From positions 1-35,250 of the forward strand of contig DAOUQG010000003.1 of the NCBI GenBank assembly GCA_030625765.1: 35,250 nucleotides of DNA. Direction: 5' to 3'. The translations under genes and the position numbers were made by a program. Below the pieces are notes generated by a model. That model ran no database searches. It was not told the origin of the DNA and saw only the letters and a program-made list of their open reading frames with translations. Positions 23,997 through 33,312 of this stretch are shown here, piece by piece. This DNA comes from Thermohalobacteraceae bacterium. GTDB taxonomy: Bacteria > Bacillota > Clostridia > Tissierellales > VENL01. The first letter of the stretch is position 1; the number at the start of each line of letters is the position of its first letter.

Positions 23997-25007
23997 CTAT
24001 TCTCTTAAAGATTTACCAGTCAAATTTATGAAAACATCTTCCAAAGTAGGTTCTTCAAACTTGAAATTATTGATTTTTATATTTGAGTTGGTAATAGTGG
24101 TTATTAGATTATTGATTGTTTCGTTTCCATTATTTATTTGAACTTTTACTTCCCATTTTCTGTTGTTTTCATCAAAGTATGAGTTTATATTTTCAATAGA
24201 TTTTATTTGCTGGAGCTCTTTTTCAATGACATCATTCCATCGATTTAATTCAAAAGTAATGGTGTTGGATTTATTTAAGCTTCTTTTTAAATTTTTCGGA
24301 GTATCAAGAGCTATTATTTCACCATGATCGATAATTGCTATCCTATCACTTAACTGATCAGCTTCCTCCATATAGTGTGTAGTCAAAAGTATAGTTCTTC
24401 CTTCTTCTTTAAACTCTAGAATTATTTCTCTAAGATTTCTTGCAGATTGAGGATCAAGTCCAGAAGTAGGTTCATCCAAAATTACTATAGGTGGGTCTGC
24501 AACTAATGCCTTAGCTAATGCAATTCTTTGCTTCATTCCTGTAGAGTATTTTTCAACAGTTTCGTCTGCTCTTTTATCTAAGCTAAACCTTTTTAACAAG
24601 TAATCAATTTTTTCTTTAGCTTTTTTTCCTGTAATTCCGTTCATAGCTGCAAAATATTTAAGATTTTCTCTACCAGTAAGCTTCCAATATATGCTTCTTT
24701 CACCTGCTAAAACAGTACCAAGATTTTTTAGTATCTCCATCGAATTTTTCTGAACATCTAGACCATTAATAAGGATTTTACCACAAGTAGGTCTTAACAA
24801 AGTTGAAATCATTTTAATTGTTGTAGTTTTACCAGCACCATTAGGTCCTAAAAAACCGAAAATCTCACCCTTATTTACATTAAAAGATATATCATTAACC
24901 GCAACAAAGGATTTATTTTCTTTTCTTCTCTTCCAGAAAGATACATTTTTTTTCTTTATAGCAAATTCTTTTTTCAAGTCTTGAACTTCTATAGCATAAT
25001 GTGACAT
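23997..25007 (-). CDS. ABC transporter ATP-binding protein (ABC-2 exporter)
   Basis: A 336-residue ATPase with Walker A GPNGAGKTTT (about 54-63), the signature YSTGMKQR (about 159-166), Walker B IVILDEPTSGLDP (about 180-192) and the H-loop in LLTTHYMEEADQ. The C-terminal 90 residues form the DrrA/CcmA-like extension. It energises the two permeases encoded next. The start ATG 25007 follows GGGGGGG. A promoter at 25059-25087 and direct repeats lie upstream. Confidence 0.92.
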   Translation of the reverse strand: MSHYAIEVQDLKKEFAIKKKNVSFWKRRKENKSFVAVNDISFNVNKGEIFGFLGPNGAGKTTTIKMISTLLRPTCGKILINGLDVQKNSMEILKNLGTVLAGERSIYWKLTGRENLKYFAAMNGITGKKAKEKIDYLLKRFSLDKRADETVEKYSTGMKQRIALAKALVADPPIVILDEPTSGLDPQSARNLREIILEFKEEGRTILLTTHYMEEADQLSDRIAIIDHGEIIALDTPKNLKRSLNKSNTITFELNRWNDVIEKELQQIKSIENINSYFDENNRKWEVKVQINNGNETINNLITTITNSNIKINNFKFEEPTLEDVFINLTGKSLRE

Positions 25008-25043
25008 GAAATCCCCCCCTATTATTAAAATATTTAATTATAT

Positions 25044-25126
25044 AATTAATATATTCTAATAATACATAATTAATTATAATATGTCAATAAATAAACTAAA
25101 TAAATTAATTAATATATTACAATAAT
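25044..25126 (-). promoter_or_regulatory. Promoter of the ABC exporter operon with flanking direct repeats
   Basis: On the minus strand TTGACA (25082-25087) and TATTAT (25059-25064) are 17 bases apart. Two 20-base direct repeats (25044-25063 and 25107-25126; 18 of 20 identical, starting AATTAATATATT) lie 63 bases apart, about six helical turns. One covers the -10 and the other lies upstream of the -35. This is the arrangement of a looping repressor, but the extreme AT content makes chance similarity more likely. Confidence 0.45.
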
Positions 25127-25163
25127 TAATAAACGAATTAAAAAAGTTAACAAATATTACGTA

Positions 25164-25202
25164 AAAAAAATAGTTGTACACAATGTGTACAACTATTTTT
25201 TT
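25164..25202. terminator. Bidirectional terminator downstream of the Staygreen gene
   Basis: An 18-bp perfect stem (25164-25181 with 25185-25202) with a three-base loop, A-run on one side and T-run on the other. It insulates the Staygreen gene from the ABC operon promoter. Confidence 0.9.
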
Positions 25203-25274
25203 AGAGATAATAACTCTATCTGAAATAAGTTTCACTTTATTCTTTGTTAATGCTTAGATATTTGTTTTAGCACA

Positions 25275-25721
25275 TTATTTATAATCAGAAGGCGTTCCCC
25301 AATACTCAACCTTGTTATATTTAGGGTATTTTGAATAAAACCGTACATAAATTGGACTATCATCTAATTCGGGGTGTTTTTCGTAAAACAATCTATCTCC
25401 ATAACGAATAGCCTCGATTGCTAAAGGAAGTTCTCTTTTAAATATTTTATATCGTATTTCAGAGGCACGTTCGAAGTATTGACCATCTACATAGGTGTAC
25501 AAAAACAAGATATATTGATTATTCACTAAACACCACTGCCCAAAAACTTCATCTCTCATTGGGTTGATTTTGTCATATACATAATCAGTTGCTACTGTTA
25601 AGAAAAGATCACCTGTGATATCAGAGTGAGTTAATGTGTATCTTCTAGGTATAACTGGGTCAATGGGAGTAACACCTTCACGAAACTCTACATATAATTT
25701 ATTAGGATTCAATCTCTTCAT
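25275..25721 (-). CDS. Staygreen (SGR) family protein
   Basis: A 148-residue soluble protein matching the bacterial Staygreen family. Its marks are NKLYVEFREGVTPIDP (about 7-22), IPRRYTLTHSDITGDLFLTV (about 24-43), YDKINPMRDEVFGQW (about 49-63), FKRELPLAIEAIRYGDR (about 93-109) and HPELDDSPI. In plants these proteins remove magnesium from chlorophyll a, and some bacterial homologues have been reported to do this too. The physiological role in a non-photosynthetic anaerobe is unknown. The start ATG 25721 follows AGGAGATG. It is a single gene closed by a strong terminator. Confidence 0.85.
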   Translation of the reverse strand: MKRLNPNKLYVEFREGVTPIDPVIPRRYTLTHSDITGDLFLTVATDYVYDKINPMRDEVFGQWCLVNNQYILFLYTYVDGQYFERASEIRYKIFKRELPLAIEAIRYGDRLFYEKHPELDDSPIYVRFYSKYPKYNKVEYWGTPSDYK

Positions 25722-25763
25722 TTACTTCATCTCCTAGACAAAATATTTCCTTATTACAGTATA

Positions 25764-25946
25764 TGTCGAAGGGACGGGGTTGTTGACACTTTACTATTAT
25801 AGAGCTAAGATGTTAATTTTGCTAGAAAAGGAAACTCAATAAGAGTAAATGTAGTAAAAAGCATAAAAAGAGATGAGAATATTTAAACAGTGATTTACTT
25901 ATTTAAATAAATTTTAGGCATAGATGTTGATTGAGTGCTTTCGACA
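25764..25946. promoter_or_regulatory. Two perfect Spo0A boxes and a promoter upstream of the SIMPL gene
   Basis: TGTCGAA (25764-25770) and its inverse TTCGACA (25940-25946) are perfect Spo0A-box cores. Between them TTGACA (25783-25788) and TAAGAT (25806-25811) are 17 bases apart. They lie in the gap between the divergent Staygreen and SIMPL genes, so either gene could be Spo0A-controlled. The 7-mer alone can occur by chance. Confidence 0.4.
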
Positions 25947-26005
25947 GAATACAAAGCTGTTTTTGATATAAATATATCAAATTAAAATTGAAAGGAAGAT
26001 TAGAT

Positions 26006-26707
26006 ATGCAACAACATTTCTATCATGGATATTATCCTCAATATTTTTCTCCTCGACAATCAGGAAATATAAATCAAAGCATTCAAAATAAAAAATATAA
26101 TATTAAAGTCGAGGGTGTTGGAAAAGTTAAAGCAAAACCTGACATCGCTTCAGTTGTTATTGGTATAGAAACAGAAAATGAAGATGTTAATATTGCACAA
26201 AAAGAAAACTTAGTAAGAGCGAATAAGGTAATAAAAGCATTAAAGGATATGGGAATAAGAGATGAAGATATTCAAACAGTCTTTTACTCAGTTACAGAAG
26301 TCTATGATTATGTAGATGGAAAAAGAGTTTTTAAGGGATATAGAGTAGTAAATAGATTTAAAGTCACAGTTAGAGACGTTCAAAAGGTTGGAGAGGTAAT
26401 TGATACTGCTATTAATAATGGAGCAAATTCAGTTAGTAGTGTTGATTTTAGTTTATCAAATGAATCAATTTATTATAGGAAGGCATTAGTTTTAGCTGTA
26501 AAAAATGCTCAAGAAAAAGCAAAAGATATAGGGCGCTCATTGGGAGTAAAGGTATGTAATACTCCTACTAGAATTGTTGAAGAAAAAGTGAATTCAGCAT
26601 ACATTCCTAGAGAACCTGCATTTAGGGCTCCTGATATGGTGACTCCTATAGAGCCAGGAGAGATTGAATTTAAAGCAGAGGTTGTGGCTGAGTTTATATA
26701 TGCTTAG
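26006..26707 (+). CDS. SIMPL domain-containing protein (DUF541)
   Basis: A 233-residue protein whose residues 30-230 match the SIMPL fold: YNIKVEGVGKVKAKPDIASVVIGIETE at the start, NKVIKALKDMGIRDEDIQTVFYSVTEVYDY in the middle, and ALVLAVKNAQEKAKDIGRSLGV. The family is often periplasmic or surface-linked, but here no signal peptide is evident; the first 28 residues are instead Gln/His/Tyr/Pro-rich (QQHFYHGYYPQYFSPRQ). That lead is reminiscent of spore-coat-like sequences, though this is only an impression. ATG 26006 follows AAAGGAAG; the TTG at 25988 is upstream of that site. Confidence 0.85.
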   Translation: MQQHFYHGYYPQYFSPRQSGNINQSIQNKKYNIKVEGVGKVKAKPDIASVVIGIETENEDVNIAQKENLVRANKVIKALKDMGIRDEDIQTVFYSVTEVYDYVDGKRVFKGYRVVNRFKVTVRDVQKVGEVIDTAINNGANSVSSVDFSLSNESIYYRKALVLAVKNAQEKAKDIGRSLGVKVCNTPTRIVEEKVNSAYIPREPAFRAPDMVTPIEPGEIEFKAEVVAEFIYA

Positions 26708-26713
26708 TCGTAA

Positions 26714-26743
26714 TTAACCCTATGTTTGAGAACATAGGGTTAA
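26714..26743. terminator. Hairpin between convergent genes
   Basis: TTAACCCTATGTT (26714-26726) pairs with 26731-26743 around TGAG. There is no long T-run, and the right arm includes the stop of the minus-strand gene, so it is a likely but imperfect terminator. Confidence 0.6.
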
Positions 26744-27474
26744 ACATTACTCCCCAACACTGCCAGCTCTTGATTAAGAAGTTCAAACATTTGACCATTC
26801 CACCTTAGTAGAGTATTGACATAACCTAACGTATCAGCATTATATCTTCCAATAATACGCTGTTTAGCAAGCAAATCATACAATCCACTTTTCTCGTCTA
26901 TTACAATTGGGAACAATCCTCCAAGTGGCAAAACCTCTCCTTTGATAGGTTCAATAAGTTTTCCTTCCGAATCATATATTTGTGATAAATATTCGGGGTC
27001 TTTATTGCTAATATCAATTATATATTTCTTATTTAACGTTGTATTTACTACATTTACTTTATAATAATCCTGATAATCAACTGTATATTTATATCTTTTG
27101 TTAAATTCATTAAAATCAAAAAGTAGTCTAAGTATGTTGTTGGCGAATGAAAATATATAGTAAAATACATATCCGCCACTTCCACCTGCTTCTATGGTTA
27201 TTTTAATATCATCAATTTTGTCATCTGTGAAGTCAGCTAGAAATAGTCTAGGGAAATAACCCGCATTATATTCTAGTGGTACTTTTATAATCATACCAGT
27301 TTTTCCATCTTGAATAACTAATGTAATGTTTTCAACAAATAGACTATTTTCCCCGAAAGGTTTTTCACCTGTTAAAAATATGTTATCGATTATTTTGTCA
27401 CCATTTACGTCACCTCGTTTAAAATCAACTATGCGAGTATTACCAAACTTATTTTCAATTGTATTATTGAGCAT
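26740..27474 (-). CDS. FG-GAP/VCBS-repeat-like protein of unknown function
   Basis: A 244-residue beta-rich protein. Two Asp-rich loops, RGDVNGDKIIDN (about 20-31) and LADFTDDKIDDIK (about 79-91), look like calcium-binding FG-GAP/VCBS or dockerin-type loops. Each is followed by a beta-strand, as in VCBS repeats. No signal peptide or membrane helix is visible, unusual for this kind of protein and suggesting a cytoplasmic or mother-cell product. The start ATG 27474 follows AAAGGATGGT. I do not recognise a named family beyond this repeat type. Confidence 0.65.
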   Translation of the reverse strand: MLNNTIENKFGNTRIVDFKRGDVNGDKIIDNIFLTGEKPFGENSLFVENITLVIQDGKTGMIIKVPLEYNAGYFPRLFLADFTDDKIDDIKITIEAGGSGGYVFYYIFSFANNILRLLFDFNEFNKRYKYTVDYQDYYKVNVVNTTLNKKYIIDISNKDPEYLSQIYDSEGKLIEPIKGEVLPLGGLFPIVIDEKSGLYDLLAKQRIIGRYNADTLGYVNTLLRWNGQMFELLNQELAVLGSNV

Positions 27475-27786
27475 AATACCATCCTTTCTTCATTTTTTAA
27501 ATTTATTAATAATGTATAATATGCAGATTTCATATATAAGTACTAAACAATTGAGTAAGAACATATGTTGAATTCTTTTTTTGTGATTTATGTATTGAGT
27601 GAAATGATATCCATACCTTTATATATTACTTTTATTATGATAAAATTGTAACGACATAAGAATACATACAATTTTTTGTTTTTTTGGTTAAATTGCTAGA
27701 TTTAAACACTACATATAAAATTAAAGAAGAAATTTCTGATTGACTTAATAAGAATTTAGAGGATTAATTATATGGGGGAGAGTAAA
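27475..27786. other. Intergenic region between divergent genes
   Basis: About 300 AT-rich bases with no supported ORF. It must contain promoters for the minus-strand VCBS-like gene and the plus-strand hydrolase, but I see no clear pair of -35/-10 boxes. GGGGGAG at 27775-27781 is the best ribosome binding site for the hydrolase. Confidence 0.4.
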
Positions 27787-28803
27787 GTGGATAAAATCAA
27801 AGCATTAATTAAAGATTATATTAATGAAGCTGAAGTTGCACCAGGAATTTCAATTGCATTGATGAAGAAGGGTAAGTGTATTTTTAAAGAATCTTATGGA
27901 TATGCGAATCTAGAAAATAAGATAAAAATAAACTCAAAATCAAACTTTTATCTTGCTTCGGTTTCAAAGTCATTTACTGCTGCTGCAATAATGCTATTAT
28001 CTGAGGAAGGTAAATTAGATGTCAACGAAAAAATTAGTAAATATTTTTTAGACATACCTGAGTATTGCAAGGATATCAGAATAATAAATCTAATAAATCA
28101 TACTTCTGGGTTAAAGGATTATTTCGGGTATTATCTTGAACAAAACAAGATGTATGGTTTATCCAATAAAGATGTGTATAATTATGTTTTGGAAGAGAAT
28201 TGTTTGCAATTTCCTGCCTGTACTGAATTTAAGTATTCTAATACAGGATATACATTATTAGTCATGCTAATTGAAAAAATAACTAAAACTACTTTTTCTG
28301 AATTTCTAACAAAAAACTTTTTTAAACCTCTTGGAATGAATAATACTTTTGTCTATACAGAAGATAAGTCAATCATACCTAATAGAGTATATGGTTATAG
28401 AGAGGTTGATGGTAATTACTATTCTGATGATTACATACTTTTAACAACAGGAGATGGAGGAATATATTCTTGCTTAGATGATTTGATATTATGGCAACAA
28501 GCTTTCAGAACAGAAAAAATATTTTCATCAGAGGTTATAGAAAAGATATTTACTACAGAAAATATAGCTGATGGAAAACCAGTAGGTTATGGTTATGGCT
28601 GGTTTATTCGTCAAAGAGAAAAAAGAAAAGTTGTTTTTCATGATGGTAGTGCGTTTGGTTTTAGAACATTTATAGGACAGTCGATTGATGATGATTTTTC
28701 AATGATTATTTTAACTAACTGTTATAAAAACATGTGGCAAGAAATTTACAATCGAGCATCTTACCTAATATTAGAATTAAATGATTATTATTGTGGAAAA
28801 TAA
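27787..28803 (+). CDS. Beta-lactamase-fold serine hydrolase
   Basis: A protein of about 338 residues of the beta-lactamase/transpeptidase-like (class C/esterase) family. The catalytic SxxK is SVSK (Ser58, Lys61), the Tyr of YSN is at about 150-152, and a late HDGSAFGF supplies the HxG-type third motif. No signal peptide is visible, so it may be cytoplasmic. Such proteins include esterases, D-aminopeptidases and Pbp4*-like proteins, and true antibiotic resistance cannot be assumed. ATG 27772 is possible, but GTG 27787 is better spaced after GGGGGAG and gives the normal N-terminus (DKIKALIKDYINE). Confidence 0.83.
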   Translation: MDKIKALIKDYINEAEVAPGISIALMKKGKCIFKESYGYANLENKIKINSKSNFYLASVSKSFTAAAIMLLSEEGKLDVNEKISKYFLDIPEYCKDIRIINLINHTSGLKDYFGYYLEQNKMYGLSNKDVYNYVLEENCLQFPACTEFKYSNTGYTLLVMLIEKITKTTFSEFLTKNFFKPLGMNNTFVYTEDKSIIPNRVYGYREVDGNYYSDDYILLTTGDGGIYSCLDDLILWQQAFRTEKIFSSEVIEKIFTTENIADGKPVGYGYGWFIRQREKRKVVFHDGSAFGFRTFIGQSIDDDFSMIILTNCYKNMWQEIYNRASYLILELNDYYCGK

Positions 28804-28873
28804 TGATGATACTATTTGAAACACAGTTATTATATACAATTATACTTAATACTCAAAACAAAGGATGAAAAAA

Positions 28874-30745
28874 ATGAAAGATTTTTTACCAATAAATAAA
28901 AAAGATATGCAAAATAGAGGATGGGATGAGCTAGATTTTGTAATCATAACTGGTGATGCTTATGTAGATCATCCTTCTTTTGGTACAGCTATCATAGGCA
29001 GAGTACTTGAAGGGAGAGGATATAGAGTCGGCATCATTTCTCAACCGTCATGGAAAAGTACAAATGATTTTATGAAACTAGGAAAGCCTAAGCTAGCCTT
29101 TTTAATAACAGGTGGGAACATTGATTCTATGGTAAATCACTATACTGTTGCAAAGAGGAGAAGGAAAAAAGATTTGTATTCACCTGGAGGAAAAAGTGGT
29201 CTTAGACCAGATAGAGCAACAATAGTGTATAGTCATAAAGCAAAAGAAGCATTCAAAGATGTTCCTATCATTCTTGGAGGAATTGAAGCGAGCCTCAGAA
29301 GATTTGCTCATTATGATTATTGGGACAATAGAGTTAGAAGGTCGATATTATTAGATTCAAGAGCTGATTTGATAGTATATGGTATGGGAGAAAAACAGAT
29401 AGTTGAGATAGCAGAGGCACTAGAAAGTGGTATCCCAATTGAAGAAATAACATATATTAATGGTACAGTATTTAAAACCAAGGACATATCAAGATCATAT
29501 AAACCAATAATATTACCATCATACGATGAAATAGTTAATTCTAAGAAAAAATTTGCTGAAAGCTTTATGCTTCAAAATGATAATATGGATTCAGTATATG
29601 GGAGACCACTTGTTGAGAAATATGATGATAATATCTTAATAGTGCAAAACCCACCACAATCTCCAATAGATCAAATTGACTTAGATGATGTTTATAATTT
29701 ACCGTATATGAGAACGTATCATCCAATATATGAAAAACAAGGTGGAGTACCTGCTATAAATGAGGTTAAGTTCAGCATAATTAGTAACAGAGGGTGCTTC
29801 GGGAACTGCAATTTTTGTGCTCTCGCATTTCATCAAGGTAGAGTAGTTCAAGCAAGAAGTCATGAATCAATATTAAAAGAAGCAGAGCAGATAACTAATG
29901 ATACAGATTATAAAGGTTATATTCATGATGTTGGTGGACCCACTGCTAACTTCAGACATAGAGCGTGTGAAAAGCAGATTAAATATGGAGTATGTAAGGA
30001 TAAAAAATGTCTTTTTCCCAACCCATGTAAACAGCTTAAAATAGATCATCAAGATTACTTAAATTTATTAAGAAAGTTAAGGAAAATTCCTAAGGTAAAG
30101 AAAGTATTTATTCGTTCAGGGTTAAGATATGACTATCTAATATATGATACTAATGATGCATTTTTTGAAGAATTATGCAAGCATCATGTAAGCGGACAGC
30201 TTAAGGTTGCACCAGAGCATATTTCACCTAGAGTTTTAGAAAAGATGGGAAAACCCAGAAGAGAAGTATATGAAAGATTTGTGAGAAAATATGAAAAGAT
30301 AAATGAAAAACTTGGGAAAAACCAGTTTATAGTGCCTTATCTAATGTCAAGTCATCCAGGTTCTTCATTAAAGGATGCAATAGAGCTAGCTGAATATCTA
30401 AGAGATATAGGTCATAGACCAGAACAGGTACAAGATTTTTATCCAACTCCGAGTACATTATCTACATGTATGTATTATACAGAGCTTGATCCAAGACTCA
30501 TGAAAAAGGTTTATGTTCCAAAGTCTCCTCATGAAAAAGCAATGCAGAGAGCACTTATTCAGTACACTAATCCGAAAAATTATAATCTTGTTTATGAAGC
30601 TTTGAAAAAAGCAGGTAGAGATGATTTGATAGGATATGGAAAGAAATGTTTAATAAGACCTAGAGGCGAAGAAGCAACAAAAGAAGATAAGAAGAAATCA
30701 AAAAACAGAAAAAATAAAAAGAATGTAAGAAAAATAAGAAAATAA
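28874..30745 (+). CDS. YgiQ family radical SAM protein
   Basis: A large radical SAM protein (about 623 residues) with the YgiQ N-terminal domain ([27 protein letters not shown]) and a cluster motif CFGNCNFC (Cys308, 312, 315) that binds the 4Fe-4S cluster. Extra Cys residues ([15 protein letters not shown]-like region, about 378-394) may hold a second metal site. The end is strongly basic ([14 protein letters not shown]). YgiQ proteins are widespread, and the substrate is unknown to me. The second ATG (28874) is better placed after AAAGG than the ATG at 28865, which touches it. It is apparently a single gene. Confidence 0.9.
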   Translation: MKDFLPINKKDMQNRGWDELDFVIITGDAYVDHPSFGTAIIGRVLEGRGYRVGIISQPSWKSTNDFMKLGKPKLAFLITGGNIDSMVNHYTVAKRRRKKDLYSPGGKSGLRPDRATIVYSHKAKEAFKDVPIILGGIEASLRRFAHYDYWDNRVRRSILLDSRADLIVYGMGEKQIVEIAEALESGIPIEEITYINGTVFKTKDISRSYKPIILPSYDEIVNSKKKFAESFMLQNDNMDSVYGRPLVEKYDDNILIVQNPPQSPIDQIDLDDVYNLPYMRTYHPIYEKQGGVPAINEVKFSIISNRGCFGNCNFCALAFHQGRVVQARSHESILKEAEQITNDTDYKGYIHDVGGPTANFRHRACEKQIKYGVCKDKKCLFPNPCKQLKIDHQDYLNLLRKLRKIPKVKKVFIRSGLRYDYLIYDTNDAFFEELCKHHVSGQLKVAPEHISPRVLEKMGKPRREVYERFVRKYEKINEKLGKNQFIVPYLMSSHPGSSLKDAIELAEYLRDIGHRPEQVQDFYPTPSTLSTCMYYTELDPRLMKKVYVPKSPHEKAMQRALIQYTNPKNYNLVYEALKKAGRDDLIGYGKKCLIRPRGEEATKEDKKKSKNRKNKKNVRKIRK

Positions 30746-30886
30746 AGATAACAAGTTCAAAAGCTAAACAAAGCTGGATGAGAGTATAAAAATTAGTTTA
30801 TAATAAATAAAAATATTTCTAAGTATTAAAATAAACTTTATTTATTCCTTGGTTAGTGTATAGTGCAACCTATATACATAATGTGG

Positions 30887-30892
30887 TATAAT
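30887..30892 (+). promoter_or_regulatory. Extended -10 promoter of the rhodanese gene
   Basis: TGGTATAAT (30884-30892) is a perfect extended -10. Transcription should start near 30899, so an ATG at 30892 cannot be the start of the rhodanese gene. Confidence 0.6.
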
Positions 30893-30954
30893 TGTATACA
30901 ATAATTAAAAATACAAAAAAATACAAAAAGAAAAAAACAAAAGGAGCTGATATT

Positions 30955-31335
30955 GTGGACAACTTAGAAAAAATGGCTTTAAAGTATTTTGATGATTGTC
31001 AAAATGGGTGCAATAACTTGATTGATGTAAAAGATTTATATGAAAAGTTAAAGCAAAACGAAGATCTATTTTTACTTGACATCAGAAAAAGAGAAGATTT
31101 TGGTAAAGAACATATCGAAGGCTCTGTTAATATTTTTTGGTATGAACTAGGAGAATTTTTAGATGTAATACCAAAAGATCAAAAAGTGATTGTTATATGT
31201 TATTCAGGACAATCTGCAGGTCAAATAGTTGGTGTACTTAAAATGTTAGGTTATGATGCATGCTCATTAAAGGGTGGTATGAATAATGGATGGCTTAAGG
31301 AAGCAATGCCAATAGAAGCTGCATGTGGTTCCTGA
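30955..31335 (+). CDS. Rhodanese-like domain protein
   Basis: A 126-residue single-domain rhodanese (sulfurtransferase-like). The domain spans about 22-122 with LLDIRKREDFGKEHIEGSVNI and the active-site loop CYSGQSAGQ (Cys82). Proteins of this kind transfer sulfane sulfur, e.g. for tRNA modification or cofactor assembly. GTG 30955 follows AAAGGAG by eight bases; the longer frame from 30892 begins before the transcript does. A terminator follows. It has no obvious partner in the window, though sulfur or selenium handling would suit the selenoprotein gene nearby. Confidence 0.88.
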   Translation: MDNLEKMALKYFDDCQNGCNNLIDVKDLYEKLKQNEDLFLLDIRKREDFGKEHIEGSVNIFWYELGEFLDVIPKDQKVIVICYSGQSAGQIVGVLKMLGYDACSLKGGMNNGWLKEAMPIEAACGS

Positions 31336-31345
31336 ATGTAGTTAT

Positions 31346-31411
31346 ACTCTAAGTTTAGAGTGAATTTGATTTTTAACCCTCCTCTTTTTTATTAGAGGGG
31401 GGTTAAAAAAA
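31346..31411 (+). terminator. Terminator after the rhodanese gene
   Basis: TTTAACCCTCCTCT (31372-31385) pairs with AGAGGGGGGTTAAA (31394-31407) with one wobble pair, with A/T-runs either side. A smaller palindrome ACTCTAA-GT-TTAGAGT (31346-31361) lies just before it. Confidence 0.8.
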
Positions 31412-31426
31412 GATTGGGGTGGTGTG

Positions 31427-32368
31427 ATGAGTTGTAAAAATATGATTGAAGTTAGAAATTTGAGTAAATCATTTAAAGGCAGAAAGGTTATTGATGATAT
31501 TAGTTTGTCAGTTGATGAAGGAGATGTTTATGGTTTTCTTGGTTCAAATGGTTCTGGCAAAACTACAACTATTCGTATGCTGCTAAATCTTATATATCCA
31601 AATAAAGGTACTATAAAATTAAACGAATATGATATAAGTAGAGATTTTAGCAAAGCTATAAAAAGAGTAGGAGCAATTGTTGAAATTCCAAAATTTCATT
31701 CATATTTATCTGGACGTAAAAATCTTCTTCTTATGGCAAATCTTATAGATGATATTGAAAAGCATAAAGTAGATGAAGTGTTAGAGTTGGTTGGACTAGC
31801 TGACAGAGCTGAGGATAAAGTAAAGACTTATTCTTTAGGTATGAGACAACGACTTGGAATTGCAAATGCATTGTTATGTAATCCAAGACTAGTTATACTT
31901 GATGAACCAACAAATGGTCTTGATCCTCAGGGTATGAAGGAGATAAGAGATTTAATTTGCAGATTATCCTCAGAAAATAATATAACATTTTTTATTTCCA
32001 CTCATTTACTTCATGAAGTAGAACAAATGTGTAACAAGGTTGCAATTCTTAATCATGGAAAGATAATAGCACAAGGCAAAGTTGAAGATTTGGTTAACAT
32101 AGACTATGAACTAGTAGAAATATATACACCTTTAATAGATAAAGCTATAAGTGAGATTGAAAATCTTGATTTTGTGAGAAATATTAAGAAATCAACAAAG
32201 AGTATTTTTGTACAGATTGAAAAAGATCATAGTATAGATTTAAACAGGGCACTTATCAATAATAATATAGATATAAAATATTTAATTCCTCACAATCAAT
32301 CCCTAGAAGAATATTTTATAAAACTTATCAATGGGAGTGAAGAAAATGACCAGACTAATAATGAATGA
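31427..32368 (+). CDS. ABC transporter ATP-binding protein (BcrA/ABC-2 type)
   Basis: A 313-residue ATPase with Walker A GSNGSGKTTT, signature YSLGMRQR, Walker B LVILDEPTNGLDP and an H-loop in FFISTHLLHEVEQ. It resembles BcrA/LanF-type subunits of bacitracin or lantibiotic efflux pumps, but that specificity is only suggestive. The start ATG 31427 follows GGGGTGGTG; ATG 31442 is an alternative. Its end overlaps the permease gene by 23 bases, so the two are coupled. Confidence 0.9.
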   Translation: MSCKNMIEVRNLSKSFKGRKVIDDISLSVDEGDVYGFLGSNGSGKTTTIRMLLNLIYPNKGTIKLNEYDISRDFSKAIKRVGAIVEIPKFHSYLSGRKNLLLMANLIDDIEKHKVDEVLELVGLADRAEDKVKTYSLGMRQRLGIANALLCNPRLVILDEPTNGLDPQGMKEIRDLICRLSSENNITFFISTHLLHEVEQMCNKVAILNHGKIIAQGKVEDLVNIDYELVEIYTPLIDKAISEIENLDFVRNIKKSTKSIFVQIEKDHSIDLNRALINNNIDIKYLIPHNQSLEEYFIKLINGSEENDQTNNE

Positions 32369-33119
32369 AGTTATTAAAATATTTCATCAAAAGAAAGTTT
32401 ATATATTTTTTGCAATATTATTTATTATTTCATTATTCAACTTAGCAGGTACGGCAATTACAAATAGGTATCTATCAGGAAATAACTATGGACAGACTTT
32501 TCCATTAATCCTTTTTGATGGTGTTTCAAATATCATAATTCCAATGTTTGTTATTGTTTTGATTACAAGTCTCTTCTCTGACGAGTATGCAGACGGTTCA
32601 TTGAAATTACCTTTACTTCGCAAAGTTAGTAGGAATCAATTATTACTAAGTAAAATGGGTGCGATAGGAATTGTAGTATTAATTTTCTTACTTGTATTAT
32701 TAATATTAGGATATGGATTAGGTATATCATTTTTTGGATGGGGAGATCAATTTGTTTTAAAAAGTAAGTCTTTTGAGCCATATGAAGGTGTAATGCTTAC
32801 TTTGTTTACATATGGTATTTCCTTGATTTCATACTTATCTTTTGGAATGATGATATTATTTTTGGCAGTTATTATAAATAATTCTGCTTCTGTTGTTGCG
32901 GTGAGTACAGGAATATTGTTTACATCACTTGTATCTGACTATATTATTCCAAAAGCTGCTCCATATTTAATCACTAACTATTTTAATACGTATAGACTGT
33001 TTGCTTTAGATTTTGAGTTTAAAAAGCTTTTAGCAGGGCTTATAGTTATTCTTACTTATGGTCTTGGTTTTTATCTTACGAGCATTAGTATTTTTAATAG
33101 GAAGGATATTTTGATATGA
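32346..33119 (+). CDS. ABC-2 type permease (partner of preceding ATPase)
   Basis: A 257-residue membrane protein with about six helices of the ABC-2 family. It starts with a short cytoplasmic segment (MTRLIMNEVIKIFHQKKVYIF), then has a long loop, then SLFSDEYADGSLKLPLLRKVSRNQLLLSK, which carries the coupling helix. The start ATG 32346 follows GGGAGTGA; the upstream ATG at 32331 precedes that site. With the ATPase it forms a two-gene export system. No sensor kinase or response regulator is adjacent. Confidence 0.87.
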   Translation: MTRLIMNEVIKIFHQKKVYIFFAILFIISLFNLAGTAITNRYLSGNNYGQTFPLILFDGVSNIIIPMFVIVLITSLFSDEYADGSLKLPLLRKVSRNQLLLSKMGAIGIVVLIFLLVLLILGYGLGISFFGWGDQFVLKSKSFEPYEGVMLTLFTYGISLISYLSFGMMILFLAVIINNSASVVAVSTGILFTSLVSDYIIPKAAPYLITNYFNTYRLFALDFEFKKLLAGLIVILTYGLGFYLTSISIFNRKDILI

Positions 33120-33312
33120 TTGTAAGTTTTGCTATATTACTAGAATTAATAAGCTAAAACATAGGTAATTATTAATGTAATAAGATTATATTTTATCCGA
33201 TAGATTATGTATTTAAAATATTTCCAAGGAAATTTAGAGCAATTGAAATGAAAAATATTATTATAATTATTTACATATTTGAAAATAAGAATAATTTTAC
33301 TTTGAATAATAT

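Noticed and set aside
27787-28803. Beta-lactamase as an antibiotic resistance gene
   Set aside because: The family is broad (esterases, peptidases); no signal peptide, and no resistance-specific features can be read.
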